Source: Aeromonas lacus (GTDB lineage: Bacteria > Pseudomonadota > Gammaproteobacteria > Enterobacterales > Aeromonadaceae). Taken from it: a stretch of 64,000 nucleotides of DNA. The position numbers were made by a program, and so were the translations under genes. Every line of letters starts with the position of its first letter. The stretch's first letter is position 1. Of the stretch, positions 31,342-40,755 are shown piece after piece. The DNA lies in NCBI RefSeq assembly GCF_000764665.1, contig NZ_JRGM01000144.1, positions 28,749 through 92,748 of the forward strand, read 5' to 3'. Under the pieces are notes generated by a model. That model was not told the origin of the DNA. It saw only the letters and a program-made list of their open reading frames with translations, and did not search any database.

Positions 31342-32985
31342 TTACATATTCGGATAGTTGGGCCCGGAGCCCCCTTGCGGCGGCGTCCATATGATGTTTT
31401 GGCTGGGATCCTTGATATCGCAGGTCTTGCAGTGAATGCAGTTGGCGGCGTTGATCTGCAGTTTGGCCGCCCCCTCCGTTTCCAGTACTTCGAACACCCC
31501 TGCCGGGCAGTAGCGCTGGGCGGGTTCGGCCCAGGTGGGCAGGTTGACCTTTACCGGGAGCTGCTCATCCTGCAACTTGAGATGGCAGGGCTGATCCTCA
31601 TCGTGACTGGTGTTGGCGAGATAAACGGAGGAGAGTTTGTCGAAGCTCAGCTTGCCATCGGGTTTGGGGTAATGGATGGGCTCGCAGCGGCTGGCCATGC
31701 GCAGTTGGCGGTAATCTGGCTCCTTATCGATAAGTTTGAAGGGCGAGTTTGCGCCAAATAGCCGCTGCTCCAGCCAGTTAAAGGCGCCACCAAGCAAGGG
31801 GCCCCAGCGATGCAGGGCGGCTCCGAAGTTGCGGGCCGCGCCCAGCTCCTGCGCCAGCCAGCTCTGGTGCAGTTCGTCGGCATAGTGAACCAGATCCCGT
31901 CCCCCTTCATCGCCACCTCGCAGCGCCATCGCGACGGTTTTTGCCGCCAGCATCCCCGATTTCATGGCGGTGTGGATCCCCTTGATGCGGGAAAAGTCGA
32001 GGGTGCCGGCATCGCAGCCGATAAGCAGTCCACCGGGGAAGTGCATGCGCGGCAGGGAGTGCCAGCCCCCCTTGGTGATAGCGCGTGCACCATAGCTGAT
32101 GCGCTCGCCCCCTTGCAGCAGGTCGGCGATAAGCGGGTGGTGCTTGAGACGCTGGAATTCGTCAAACGGGCTGAGCCAGGGATTCTGGTAGTTGAGATCG
32201 ACGATCAGCCCGACCGCGACCTGATCTTCCTCCATCTGATAGAGGTAGAAGCCGCCGTGACTCTGGTTTTCTCCCTCCTTGCCAAGGGGCCAACCACTGC
32301 CATGGAGTACCTGTCCTGCCTTGCCCCGGCCTGCAGGAAGTTGCCACAGCTCTTTGAAGCCGATGGCGTAGTGTTGGGGTTGGGCGGGGCTTGCCAGATT
32401 GAATGTGGCTATCAGCTGTTTGCCCAGATGGCCGCGTGCCCCCTCGGCAAAGAGGGTGTAGCGGCCATAGAGGGCCATGCCGGGAACATGATCCGGTTTT
32501 GGATTGCCCGAGCGATCAAGTCCCAAATCGCCGGTGATCACCCCCTTGACCCGTCCCGCTTCCATGATAAGGTCGCTGGCGGTAAACCCCGGGTATATTT
32601 CGACTCCCAGCTGCTCCGCCTGCTGGCCAAGCCAGCGGCAAAGGTTGCCGAGGCTGACGATGTGACAGCCTTCATTGTGCATCCGTGGCGGTACGGCCCA
32701 GCTTGGCAACTGCAGAGAGCGGTTCTCGCTTTGCAGCAAATGTACCTGATCGTTGTTGACCGCTACCCCGAGCGGTGCCTGCAGCCAGCTTTGTGGCAGC
32801 AGCTCCTTGAGGGCGACGGGGTCGAGCAGCGCACCGGAGAGCAGATGGGCGCCAATTTCGGCACCCTTTTCCAGCAGGCAGACCGAGAGATTGGCATCCT
32901 GCTGTTTCAACGCGATGGCGGCGCTGAGCCCCGCCGGGCCGCCGCCAACGATGACGACATCAAATTCCATTGCTTCCCGTTCCAT
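31342..32985 (-). CDS. Electron transfer flavoprotein-ubiquinone oxidoreductase
   Basis: ETF-QO (EtfD type) passes electrons from ETF to quinone at the membrane. 547 residues from the ATG at 32985 (AGAGG upstream; an ATG five codons later is possible). FAD motif DVVIVGGGPAGLSAAIAL, the family segments GYARAITKGGWHSLPRMHFP-like (ITKGGWHSLPRMHFPGG) and GTLDFSRIKGIHTAMKSGM, and a C-terminal 4Fe-4S ferredoxin domain with RYCPAGVFEV and NCIHCKTCDIKDPSQNIIW. Divergent from etfBA, with a shared palindrome between them. Confidence 0.95.
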   Translation of the reverse strand: MEREAMEFDVVIVGGGPAGLSAAIALKQQDANLSVCLLEKGAEIGAHLLSGALLDPVALKELLPQSWLQAPLGVAVNNDQVHLLQSENRSLQLPSWAVPPRMHNEGCHIVSLGNLCRWLGQQAEQLGVEIYPGFTASDLIMEAGRVKGVITGDLGLDRSGNPKPDHVPGMALYGRYTLFAEGARGHLGKQLIATFNLASPAQPQHYAIGFKELWQLPAGRGKAGQVLHGSGWPLGKEGENQSHGGFYLYQMEEDQVAVGLIVDLNYQNPWLSPFDEFQRLKHHPLIADLLQGGERISYGARAITKGGWHSLPRMHFPGGLLIGCDAGTLDFSRIKGIHTAMKSGMLAAKTVAMALRGGDEGGRDLVHYADELHQSWLAQELGAARNFGAALHRWGPLLGGAFNWLEQRLFGANSPFKLIDKEPDYRQLRMASRCEPIHYPKPDGKLSFDKLSSVYLANTSHDEDQPCHLKLQDEQLPVKVNLPTWAEPAQRYCPAGVFEVLETEGAAKLQINAANCIHCKTCDIKDPSQNIIWTPPQGGSGPNYPNM

Positions 32986-33026
32986 CTTGCCTCTGCACCG
33001 AAGTTGACCTAGGGTAGTGCTGGTAG

Positions 33027-33042
33027 TTTACGTAAACGTAAA
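33027..33042. promoter_or_regulatory. LiuR-like operator between ETF-QO and etfBA
   Basis: TTTACGTAAACGTAAA matches the palindromic motif described by comparative genomics for LiuR, the MerR-family regulator of branched-chain amino acid and fatty acid breakdown in gammaproteobacteria. It lies in the divergent promoter region of the ETF genes, which belong to that regulon in relatives. Confidence 0.6.
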
Positions 33043-33132
33043 GCGCTTGTAAGCAAAAAATTAAGCGAAGCACGGCGCAAAAGTGCAGGGAGTGATGAAT
33101 GAATTCAATCCAAAGAGATGAGGCATGACCCC

Positions 33133-33882
33133 ATGAAGCTGCTGGTCGCAATCAAACGGGTAGTGGATTACAACGTCAAGATCCGGGTCAGGGCGGATGG
33201 CTCCGATGTGGAGCTGGCTAATGTGAAGATGGGGATCAATCCCTTTTGTGAAATCGCGGTGGAAGAGGGAGTCCGGCTGCGTGAGGCCGGTATCGCCAGC
33301 GAGCTGGTGGTGGTGACCTTTGGCCCGGACGGGGCCGCCGAGCAGCTGCGCCATGCGCTGGCGCTGGGAGCGGATCGGGCGCGCCACTATGTGACAGACG
33401 AGACGCTGGCGCCGCTGACGGTTGCACGGTCTTTGCAAAAGGTGTGTGAGCTGGAGCAGCCGGATCTGGTGCTGCTCGGCAAGCAGTCCATCGACTCGGA
33501 CAATGGTCAGGTGGCCCAGATGCTGGCCGCCCTGACCGACTGGCCGCTGGCTACCTGCGCTTCAGCTATCAGGTTGGAAGGAGAGGAGTTGCTGGTGACC
33601 CGTGAAATCGATGGCGGGCTTGAAACCCTCGCCATGCCGCTGCCTGCGGTAGTGAGCGCCGATCTGCGGCTCAATGAACCACGTTTTGCATCGCTGCCCA
33701 ACATCATGAAAGCCAAGCGCAAGCCGCTGGAGAGTGCCCCCTTTGCCGAGCTCGCCGTTGTGCCTGCCAACCAGACTCGTCTGCTTGGGGTGATGGCGCC
33801 AGCAGCCCGCAAAGCCGGCGTTCTGGTCGGTTCGGTGGATGAGCTGGTGGACAAACTCAAGCACGAGGCGAAGGTACTATGA
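33133..33882 (+). CDS. etfB: Electron transfer flavoprotein subunit beta
   Basis: Small subunit of the soluble ETF that takes electrons from acyl-CoA dehydrogenases. The ATG at 33133 gives 249 residues and the standard MKLLVAIKRVVDYNVKIRV start; an ATG five codons upstream is in frame and nearer to AGATGAGG. Signature ADLRLNEPRFASLPNIMKAKRKP is present (as LNEPRFASLPNIMKAKRKP). The stop overlaps the etfA start by four bases (ATGA), so translation is coupled. Confidence 0.95.
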   Translation: MKLLVAIKRVVDYNVKIRVRADGSDVELANVKMGINPFCEIAVEEGVRLREAGIASELVVVTFGPDGAAEQLRHALALGADRARHYVTDETLAPLTVARSLQKVCELEQPDLVLLGKQSIDSDNGQVAQMLAALTDWPLATCASAIRLEGEELLVTREIDGGLETLAMPLPAVVSADLRLNEPRFASLPNIMKAKRKPLESAPFAELAVVPANQTRLLGVMAPAARKAGVLVGSVDELVDKLKHEAKVL

Positions 33883-34805
33883 GCATATTGATCATTGCCG
33901 AACATCATCAGGGCCATCTGGCCGACAACGTCGCCCGCCTGGTCACGGCTGCCAGTCAGCTGGGTGGCGAAGTGCATCTGTTGCTGGCGGGGCAGGGGAT
34001 AAGCGAGGCGGGCCAGCAGGCGGCTGCGCTGAGCGGGGTGAGCAAGGTGCTGCTGGCCGACTCTCCCGCGCTGGCGGAAGGGGTGCTTGAGGGGCTCGAC
34101 AAGCTGTTGGCTCGCTGGTGCGAAGGTTACAGCCACTGCCTGATGGCGGCGAGCGCCATGGGCAAGGCGCTGCTGCCCCAGATCGCTGCCCGGCTCGGGG
34201 TCGAGATGATCTCCGAGGTGACGGCTATCGAGAGCAGCGATACCTTCCTGCGCCCCATCTATGCGGGCAATGCCATTGCCCGGGTAGCGAGCAGTGCCCC
34301 CATCAAGGTGATGACGGTGCGGGCGACGGCTTTTGCCAAGGCAACGGAGGAAGGCAATGCTCCCGTCGAGAGTCTGGTGGTGCCCGAATTGACCCGCCGT
34401 ACCCGCCTGGTGGAGCGCCTTGCCGTGCGATCGCCCCGGCCCGAGCTGACTGCTGCGCGAGTGGTGGTCTCCGGTGGCCGAGCCCTTGGCTCCAAGGCAC
34501 AGTTTGCCCTGATTGAGGCGCTGGCCGACAAGCTGGGCGGTGCGGTCGGTGCATCGCGCGCTGCCGTTGATGCGGGTTTTGTCGCCAACGATCTGCAAGT
34601 TGGCCAGACGGGCAAGGTGGTCGCCCCCGAGCTCTATATCGCGGTCGGTATCTCGGGGGCCATTCAGCATCTGGCGGGGATGAAGGAGTCGAAGGTGATT
34701 GTGGCCATCAACAAGGACAACGAAGCGCCCATCTTTCAGGTGGCCGACTACGGTCTGGTGGGGGATCTCTTCACCCTGCTGCCCGAGCTCACCGCCAAGG
34801 TGTAA
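33879..34805 (+). CDS. etfA: Electron transfer flavoprotein subunit alpha
   Basis: Large, FAD-binding subunit of ETF. 308 residues; the C-terminal FAD domain is clear from VVSGGRALGSKAQFALIEAL, GASRAAVDAGFVANDLQVGQT (as GASRAAVDAGFV), PELYIAVGISGAIQHLAGM and VIVAINKDNEAPIFQVADYG. Overlaps etfB by four bases. Together with the divergent ETF-QO this forms a complete route from acyl-CoA dehydrogenases to quinone. Confidence 0.97.
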   Translation: MSILIIAEHHQGHLADNVARLVTAASQLGGEVHLLLAGQGISEAGQQAAALSGVSKVLLADSPALAEGVLEGLDKLLARWCEGYSHCLMAASAMGKALLPQIAARLGVEMISEVTAIESSDTFLRPIYAGNAIARVASSAPIKVMTVRATAFAKATEEGNAPVESLVVPELTRRTRLVERLAVRSPRPELTAARVVVSGGRALGSKAQFALIEALADKLGGAVGASRAAVDAGFVANDLQVGQTGKVVAPELYIAVGISGAIQHLAGMKESKVIVAINKDNEAPIFQVADYGLVGDLFTLLPELTAKV

Positions 34806-34874
34806 ATTTGTCGGAAAGGGCAGGGGCAACCCGTTTATGCGGTCTCTTGGCCATTTCTGCGCATGTTCTCTGCA

Positions 34875-34900
34875 AGCCTTGACCCGTTCAGGGCTTTTTC
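34875..34900 (+). terminator. Terminator downstream of etfA
   Basis: An 8-bp stem with one G-T pair (34875-34882 with 34888-34895), CCCGT loop, then TTTTC. Confidence 0.7.
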
Positions 34901-35029
34901 TACTGAAAAGGGGAGCAAGAGTGACGGTAAAAGGTTGAGCCAGCTCCCAAAAAGCCTTTGATCCGCTGGCTGCTCTTGTGTAAAACCTGACAAGTCATCG
35001 ATCACACTCATCCACTCACGGAAAGCGTC

Positions 35030-36118
35030 ATGAGCAAACAGGTTTACAACTTCTGCGCCGGCCCCGCCATGTTGCCGGTTGAAGTCATGGAGCGCGCCCA
35101 GCGCGAATTTTGTAATTTTCAGGGGCTGGGAGCCTCGGTCATGGAGCTTTCCCACCGCGGCAAGCACTACATGGCGGTCGCCGAGAAGGCCGAAGCCGAT
35201 CTGCGCGAGTTGCTGGCGGTGCCGGACAACTACAAGGTGCTCTTCATGCACGGTGGCGGCCGCGGTCAGTTCTCCGCAGTGCCCATGAACCTACTGGGTG
35301 GCGCCAACAAGAAGGCCGATTTTTTGCTGACCGGGGTCTGGTCGCAGGGGGCTGTGGATGAGGCGCAAAAGTACGGCGACATCCAGACCTGGCAAGGGGT
35401 TGCCAAAAACGAGCAGGGGATTACACACCTGTTGCCGACACCGGCGTTTCGCTCTGATGCTGCCTATGTACACTACTGCCCGAACGAGACCATTGAAGGG
35501 ATCGAGATGTTCGATATCCCCGCAACCGGTGATGTACCGCTGGTGGCGGATCTCTCCTCGACCATCCTCTCCCGTCCCATCGATGTGAGCCGCTTTGGTA
35601 TCATCTATGCCGGTGCCCAGAAAAATATCGGCCCGTCCGGGCTCGCCATCGCCATCGTGCGCGATGATCTGCTGGATCAGGCCAGAGCCGATGTGCCTTC
35701 GATTTTCGACTACAAGCTCACCGCCAAGAACGACTCCATGTTCAACACGCCGCCCACCTACGCCTGGTATCTGGCCGGTCTGGTGTTCGAGTGGCTCAAG
35801 GAACAGGGTGGCCTTGCTGCGATGGAAGCGCGCAACAAGGAGAAGGCGGACTTCCTTTACGACTATCTCGATCAATCGAGCTTCTACAGCAATCAGGTGG
35901 ATGTCAGCTGCCGTTCGCGGATGAACATCCCGTTCCAGCTGAAAAATGCCGAGCTGGACAAGCAGTTCCTAGCCGAATCAGAAGCGGCTGGTCTGCTGGC
36001 ACTGAAAGGGCATCGCATTGTCGGTGGCATGCGTGCCAGCATCTATAACGCCATGCCGCTGGAGGGTGTGAAGGCGCTGGTCAGCTTTATGGATGAGTTT
36101 GCCAAGTGTCACGGCTGA
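35030..36118 (+). CDS. serC: Phosphoserine aminotransferase
   Basis: PLP enzyme making 3-phosphoserine (serine synthesis) and phosphohydroxythreonine (vitamin B6). 362 residues, as in E. coli: [19 protein letters not shown] start, [15 protein letters not shown], and the PLP lysine in [12 protein letters not shown] (about residue 197). serC is followed by aroA as in E. coli, but here a strong terminator and a 168-base gap separate them, so they may not be one operon. Confidence 0.97.
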   Translation: MSKQVYNFCAGPAMLPVEVMERAQREFCNFQGLGASVMELSHRGKHYMAVAEKAEADLRELLAVPDNYKVLFMHGGGRGQFSAVPMNLLGGANKKADFLLTGVWSQGAVDEAQKYGDIQTWQGVAKNEQGITHLLPTPAFRSDAAYVHYCPNETIEGIEMFDIPATGDVPLVADLSSTILSRPIDVSRFGIIYAGAQKNIGPSGLAIAIVRDDLLDQARADVPSIFDYKLTAKNDSMFNTPPTYAWYLAGLVFEWLKEQGGLAAMEARNKEKADFLYDYLDQSSFYSNQVDVSCRSRMNIPFQLKNAELDKQFLAESEAAGLLALKGHRIVGGMRASIYNAMPLEGVKALVSFMDEFAKCHG

Positions 36119-36138
36119 TCCGGTCTGCAGTTAATCCT

Positions 36139-36167
36139 GACGCCGGGCTTGCCCGGCGTCTTTTTTT
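36139..36167 (+). terminator. Terminator downstream of serC
   Basis: A 10-bp GC-rich stem (36139-36148 with 36151-36160), two-base loop and seven T. Confidence 0.92.
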
Positions 36168-36286
36168 CAACAACGACTGAATCTTAGCGTGCAGCCCCGT
36201 TTTTCCCCTGTCGCTGCCCTTGCCGAGCGGGGCGCGTACTGTTAACGTCCGGTCAGGTCATTTATTTGAGATTGCACAGGAAGTCT

Positions 36287-37570
36287 ATGAATTCGTTGCG
36301 TTTGGAACCCATTTCTCGTGTGGCCGGTGAGGTCAATCTGCCCGGTTCAAAGAGTGTCTCTAACCGGGCGCTGCTGCTGGCGGCGCTGGCCCGTGGTACT
36401 ACCCGTTTGACCAACCTGCTCGACAGCGATGACATTCGTCACATGCTGGCGGCACTGACCCAGCTCGGGGTCAAGTACAAGCTCTCTGCCGACAAGACCG
36501 AGTGCACCGTGCAAGGCCTTGGCCGCAGCTTTGCCGTCAAAGAGCCGATCAATCTGTTCCTTGGCAATGCCGGCACTGCCATGCGCCCGCTCTGTGCAGC
36601 GCTGTGTCTCGGCTCCGGTGAGTACACCCTGGGCGGTGAGCAGCGCATGGAAGAGCGCCCCATCGGCCATCTGGTGGATGCTCTGCGTGAGGCGGGCGCC
36701 CATATCCAGTACCTGAAAAAAGATGGTTTTCCGCCGCTGGTGGTGGATGCCAAGGGGCTGTGGGGTGGCGATGTCCATGTCGATGGTTCCGTTTCCAGCC
36801 AGTTCCTGACCGCCTTCCTGATGGCTGCTCCCATGGCGGCTGGCGACACCCGCATTCATATCAAGGGGGAGCTGGTCTCCAAGCCCTACATCGATATAAC
36901 CCTGCACATCATGAAGCAGTTCGGGGTGGTCATCGAGCACGACAACTACAAGCTGTTCTACATCAAGGGCAACCAGACCTATATCAGCCCGGGTGATTTT
37001 CTGGTTGAAGGGGATGCTTCCAGCGCCTCCTACTTCCTCGCGGCTGGCGCCATCAAGGGCAAGGTGCGGGTCACCGGTATCGGCAAGCACAGCATTCAGG
37101 GCGATATCCATTTCGCCGATGTACTGGAGAAGATGGGCGCGCGCATCACCTGGGGCGATGACTTTATCGAAGCGGAGCAGGCACCGCTGCACGGTATCGA
37201 TATGGATATGAACCATATTCCCGATGCAGCCATGACCATCGCGGTTGCGGCGCTGTTTGCCGAGGGGCCGACCTCCATTCGCAATATCTACAACTGGCGG
37301 GTGAAAGAGACCGATCGTCTGCACGCCATGGCGACCGAGCTGCGCAAGCTGGGCGTCGAGGTGGAGGAGGGGCGCGACTTCATTACCGTGACTCCGCAGA
37401 CGCAACTCAAGCACGCCGAGATCGATACCTATAACGATCACCGGATCGCCATGTGCTTCTCGCTGGTGGCACTGTCCGATACGCCGGTGACTATCAACGA
37501 TCCCAAGTGCACCTCGAAGACCTTCCCGGATTACTTCGAAAAACTGGCTAGCGTCAGCCAGCGCGATTAA
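36287..37570 (+). CDS. aroA: 3-phosphoshikimate 1-carboxyvinyltransferase (EPSP synthase)
   Basis: Sixth step of the shikimate pathway. The ATG at 36287, behind AGGAAG, gives 427 residues, the E. coli length. Class I EPSP synthase motifs: [36 protein letters not shown] (with the glyphosate-contact Gly), [13 protein letters not shown] and [17 protein letters not shown]. It follows serC and precedes aroG, so three aromatic and serine biosynthesis genes are grouped, each with its own terminator. Confidence 0.98.
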   Translation: MNSLRLEPISRVAGEVNLPGSKSVSNRALLLAALARGTTRLTNLLDSDDIRHMLAALTQLGVKYKLSADKTECTVQGLGRSFAVKEPINLFLGNAGTAMRPLCAALCLGSGEYTLGGEQRMEERPIGHLVDALREAGAHIQYLKKDGFPPLVVDAKGLWGGDVHVDGSVSSQFLTAFLMAAPMAAGDTRIHIKGELVSKPYIDITLHIMKQFGVVIEHDNYKLFYIKGNQTYISPGDFLVEGDASSASYFLAAGAIKGKVRVTGIGKHSIQGDIHFADVLEKMGARITWGDDFIEAEQAPLHGIDMDMNHIPDAAMTIAVAALFAEGPTSIRNIYNWRVKETDRLHAMATELRKLGVEVEEGRDFITVTPQTQLKHAEIDTYNDHRIAMCFSLVALSDTPVTINDPKCTSKTFPDYFEKLASVSQRD

Positions 37571-37586
37571 TCCCTCCAACATGCTG

Positions 37587-37611
37587 AGGCCCGCCTTGCG
37601 CGGGCCTTTTC
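37587..37611 (+). terminator. Terminator downstream of aroA
   Basis: Stem AGGCCCG (37587-37593) with CGGGCCT (37601-37607), then TTT. Confidence 0.75.
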
Positions 37612-37685
37612 ATCTCCGGCATGAACGCAGGTAGCAGCATTTCATTAACTTGCAATACGTGAGTTAAAAAAACTTTCTCCAGTGA

Positions 37686-37703
37686 TGTAATTTTCTATTT
37701 ACA
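37686..37703. promoter_or_regulatory. TyrR box upstream of aroG
   Basis: TGTAAT-N6-TTTACA matches the TyrR consensus TGTAAA-N6-TTTACA at 11 of 12 positions. The right half-site is also the -35 element of the promoter, a layout suited to repression. Confidence 0.8.
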
Positions 37704-37726
37704 CCGACTCGGCTGCGGGCTATGTT
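37698..37726 (+). promoter_or_regulatory. aroG promoter
   Basis: TTTACA (37698-37703), 17-base spacer, TATGTT (37721-37726), 40 bases before the aroG start. Confidence 0.65.
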
Positions 37727-37766
37727 GAGATTTCTTAATCGCAGTTATCTAGCAGGAAGCCTTGTC

Positions 37767-38822
37767 ATGCAGCATCAAACCGACGACGTTCGTATCAGTG
37801 AAATCAAAGAGTTACTCCCTCCGGTTGCGGTGCTTGAGAAGTTTCCGGCGACCGAAACCGCCTCATCGACCGTGTTTGATTCCCGTCAGGCCATCCACCG
37901 TATCCTGAATGGTGAAGATGACCGTCTGCTGGTAGTTATTGGCCCCTGTTCCATCCACGATCCGGTTGCCGCTATCGAATATGGCAAGCGCCTCAAGGCG
38001 TTGCGCGACGAGCTGAAAGGTCAGCTGGAGATCGTGATGCGGGTCTATTTCGAAAAACCGCGAACTACCGTGGGCTGGAAGGGTCTCATCAACGATCCGT
38101 ACCTCGACAATAGCTGCAAGATCAATGACGGTCTGCGCCTGGGTCGCAAGCTGCTGCTCGATCTCAACGACATGGGGCTGCCAACCGCTTCCGAATTCCT
38201 CGACATGATCACGCCGCAATACGTGGCTGATCTGATGAGCTGGGGGGCGATCGGCGCTCGTACCACCGAATCCCAGGTGCACCGTGAGCTTGCCTCCGGT
38301 CTCTCCTGCCCGGTGGGCTTCAAGAACGGTACCGACGGCACCATCAAGGTGGCCATCGATGCCATCGGTGCTGCCAGTGCCCCCCATCACTTCCTGTCGG
38401 TCACCAAGTATGGCCACTCCGCCATCGTAGCCACCAAAGGGAACCCGGATTGTCACATCATCCTGCGCGGTGGCCGCGAACCGAACTACAGCGCTGCCCA
38501 TGTCAGTGAGGTGGTGAAGGGACTGGAGAAGGCGGGTCTGCCGCAAAAGGTGATGATCGACTTCAGCCATGCCAACAGCAGCAAGCAGTTCAAGAACCAG
38601 ATGGTGGTGGCCGAAGATGTGGCCGACCAGTTGCGCGCCGGCAGCAAGGCTGTATTTGGCGTGATGGTGGAGAGCCATCTGGTAGAAGGGCGTCAGGATT
38701 TGGTCGAGGGCTGCGAGCTCACCTTCGGCCAGAGCATCACGGATGCCTGCATCGGTTGGGAAGATACCGAAACCCTGCTGCGCAATCTGGCCGATGCGGT
38801 CGCCACCCGCAACGCCCGCTGA
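37767..38822 (+). CDS. aroG: 3-deoxy-7-phosphoheptulonate synthase, AroG type
   Basis: DAHP synthase, the entry step of the shikimate pathway. The ATG at 37767, behind AGGAAG, gives 351 residues (E. coli AroG 350). It matches AroG better than AroF by eye: DDVRISEIKELLPPVAVLEKF, LLVVIGPCSIHDPVAA with the metal-site Cys, EIVMRVYFEKPRTTVGWKG, SWGAIGARTTESQVHRELAS and MIDFSHANSSKQF. Feedback by phenylalanine is the AroG norm but is inferred. A TyrR box overlaps its promoter. Confidence 0.95.
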   Translation: MQHQTDDVRISEIKELLPPVAVLEKFPATETASSTVFDSRQAIHRILNGEDDRLLVVIGPCSIHDPVAAIEYGKRLKALRDELKGQLEIVMRVYFEKPRTTVGWKGLINDPYLDNSCKINDGLRLGRKLLLDLNDMGLPTASEFLDMITPQYVADLMSWGAIGARTTESQVHRELASGLSCPVGFKNGTDGTIKVAIDAIGAASAPHHFLSVTKYGHSAIVATKGNPDCHIILRGGREPNYSAAHVSEVVKGLEKAGLPQKVMIDFSHANSSKQFKNQMVVAEDVADQLRAGSKAVFGVMVESHLVEGRQDLVEGCELTFGQSITDACIGWEDTETLLRNLADAVATRNAR

Positions 38823-38868
38823 GGCGGAGATATCAGCGAGCTGATGCAACAGCCCATTGATACAAAGT

Positions 38869-38894
38869 AAAAGCGCGCCACAGGCGCGCTTTTT
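38869..38894. terminator. Bidirectional terminator between aroG and the chemoreceptor gene
   Basis: Stem AAAAGCGCGCC (38869-38879) with GGCGCGCTTTT (38883-38893), ACA loop, T-run on both strands. Confidence 0.9.
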
Positions 38895-38909
38895 GTTGTC
38901 GGAGCAGGG

Positions 38910-40505
38910 TTACCAGCGATAGGTCTTGAGCAGGGCTTCCAGTTTCTGGCACTGCTCGACCAGCTGAACACTGGCGAGGTTGGCTGCATGAGCCTGACCC
39001 AGAGTGTCGTTGGAGGTGTTGCGGATCTGGTTCACCGAGTGGTCCACCTCGTTGCAGACCCTGTCCTGTTCTTCGGCTGACTGGGCCATCTGGGCATTGA
39101 GATCATTGATCCGGGCGATGCGTTCAATGATGTTCTGCATGGCGGCCAGGGTCGCCTCGGTTTTGCTGATGCTCTCGTCCGCCTTGGTTTTTGCATCCCC
39201 GATCACCGTAACGGCACTCTGGGCCTCTTTTTGCAGGGCGGCGATCATCTGGGAGATCTCCTCGCTGGCGGTGCGGCTGCGGTTGGAGAGGGCGCGCACC
39301 TCGTCGGCCACCACGGCAAAACCGCGTCCCTGTTCGCCGGCTCGGGCTGCCTCAATGGCGGCGTTGAGGGCCAGCAGGTTGGTCTGATCGGCGATCCCCT
39401 TGATCACCTCGAGCACCCCATCAACCGCAAGGCAGCGGCTGTCGAGCTGCTGGATCACCTGATCCACCCTGTCGATCTCGGTCGACATCTCGCCCATATC
39501 GGTGATGGAGTGCTGGGCGAGACGGCTGGTATTGGCGGCATCCTGATTGGTGAGCGCGGAGAGCTCGGCACTGTGGCGGGCATGCTCGCGCACTTCGTGG
39601 GAGCTGGCAGCAAGCTCGCTCACTGCGGCCGCAACCTGAGTGGTCATCCCCTCCTGCTGACGGGCCGAGTTTTCTGTCTGGGTGGCAACCTGGCGGATCT
39701 GGCTCGACTCCTGATAGAGCTGGTGCGTCGCTCCTTCCACCTCCTGCAAGCTGTGGCGGAAGCCCTGCACCATGTCGTTGACGGCGCGGGTCATCTGACC
39801 CAGCTCGTCTTGACTGTTGTTGACGAGAGGGAGCGCGAGGTTACGCTCTTTCGCCATCTGGATCATGGTGAGCTGCAACTGGCGCAGCGGCCGTTTGACG
39901 TAGCGCTGCAGCACCCACCAGAGCAGGCCGAAGCCCAGACCAAATACGGCAGCCAGACTGCCGCTCAGAATAAAGTTGTTGTGGCGGATATCGTCGAAGG
40001 TATGGGTCAGGTCATAGCTGATCCGAACCGCCCCCATGACGGTCCCTTCATCCACCTGATGGCAGCTGGTGCACTGGGTGCCGCGATACTCCTTGTAGGC
40101 CTTGAACGGTTTGATCAGGGTGAGCTGGTTGCCTTGCTGTTGCAGGATGATATCCCCCTTCGTAATGGCGCGTTCATCGAGGGCATCCTGGGCTTTCTGG
40201 TCGGGATGGCCCGGGCCAAATAGGTTGCTGACGGCGGGGGCACGAATAAGACGGGCTTCGACAATCCCGGCCTCGCTCTTGAGCTTGGTTTGCACTATCT
40301 GCCGGTTGGCCATGCCACCGGTCATCATCAATACGTTGAGCTGATCCATGTAGGTGTTGGCGGCGCTCTCTACCTTCTCTTCCGCCATGCGGATGGCGAG
40401 ATCCCGTTGCAACCAGGCAGAGAGCTCGAAGCAGAGGGCGAAGGTGGAGCTGATGACCAGCGCAAGGGGGAGAAAGATTTTCCAGTTCAGTGAGAGGTTA
40501 TGCAT
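38910..40505 (-). CDS. Methyl-accepting chemotaxis protein with a periplasmic c-type heme motif (DUF3365/Tll0287-like sensor)
   Basis: Transmembrane chemoreceptor of 531 residues from the ATG at 40505; longer in-frame starts exist. Layout: membrane helix ~8-30, periplasmic sensor ~31-178 containing C-T-S-C-H at 145-149 (covalent heme c motif), second helix ~178-200, HAMP-like linker, then the MCP signalling hairpin with the conserved tip [20 protein letters not shown] (followed by [12 protein letters not shown]). No C-terminal CheR pentapeptide (it ends KTYRW). The sensor resembles DUF3365/Tll0287-like heme domains, so redox, oxygen or NO sensing is likely; the ligand is not known. Divergent from hutW. 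Confidence 0.85.
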   Translation of the reverse strand: MHNLSLNWKIFLPLALVISSTFALCFELSAWLQRDLAIRMAEEKVESAANTYMDQLNVLMMTGGMANRQIVQTKLKSEAGIVEARLIRAPAVSNLFGPGHPDQKAQDALDERAITKGDIILQQQGNQLTLIKPFKAYKEYRGTQCTSCHQVDEGTVMGAVRISYDLTHTFDDIRHNNFILSGSLAAVFGLGFGLLWWVLQRYVKRPLRQLQLTMIQMAKERNLALPLVNNSQDELGQMTRAVNDMVQGFRHSLQEVEGATHQLYQESSQIRQVATQTENSARQQEGMTTQVAAAVSELAASSHEVREHARHSAELSALTNQDAANTSRLAQHSITDMGEMSTEIDRVDQVIQQLDSRCLAVDGVLEVIKGIADQTNLLALNAAIEAARAGEQGRGFAVVADEVRALSNRSRTASEEISQMIAALQKEAQSAVTVIGDAKTKADESISKTEATLAAMQNIIERIARINDLNAQMAQSAEEQDRVCNEVDHSVNQIRNTSNDTLGQAHAANLASVQLVEQCQKLEALLKTYRW

Positions 40506-40716
40506 AGTGGCCGATCCCATGCCCTTATCTGTTTTTATTGGTTCCCGTTTCATCTTGAGCGTAGACAAGGAGAGGCGGGGAGACAGTTTCCTATCGGCAC
40601 ACTTTAGTCACTCTTGAGTAAATAATCTGTTAAGCAGATCGGTAATAGAGGTTGCCAATAGGGCAATTTCAGATTGAGTGACACCAAGAGTTGATCCTGC
40701 GCAAAATCTTGCTAGT

Positions 40717-40735
40717 GAGAATAATTATCATTGTT
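40717..40735. promoter_or_regulatory. Fur box upstream of hutW
   Basis: The 19 bases match the Fur consensus GATAATGATAATCATTATC at 14 positions, 20 bases before the hutW start. Iron-dependent repression of hutW is expected. Confidence 0.75.
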
Positions 40736-40755
40736 GTTATTTGCGAGTCATCACC

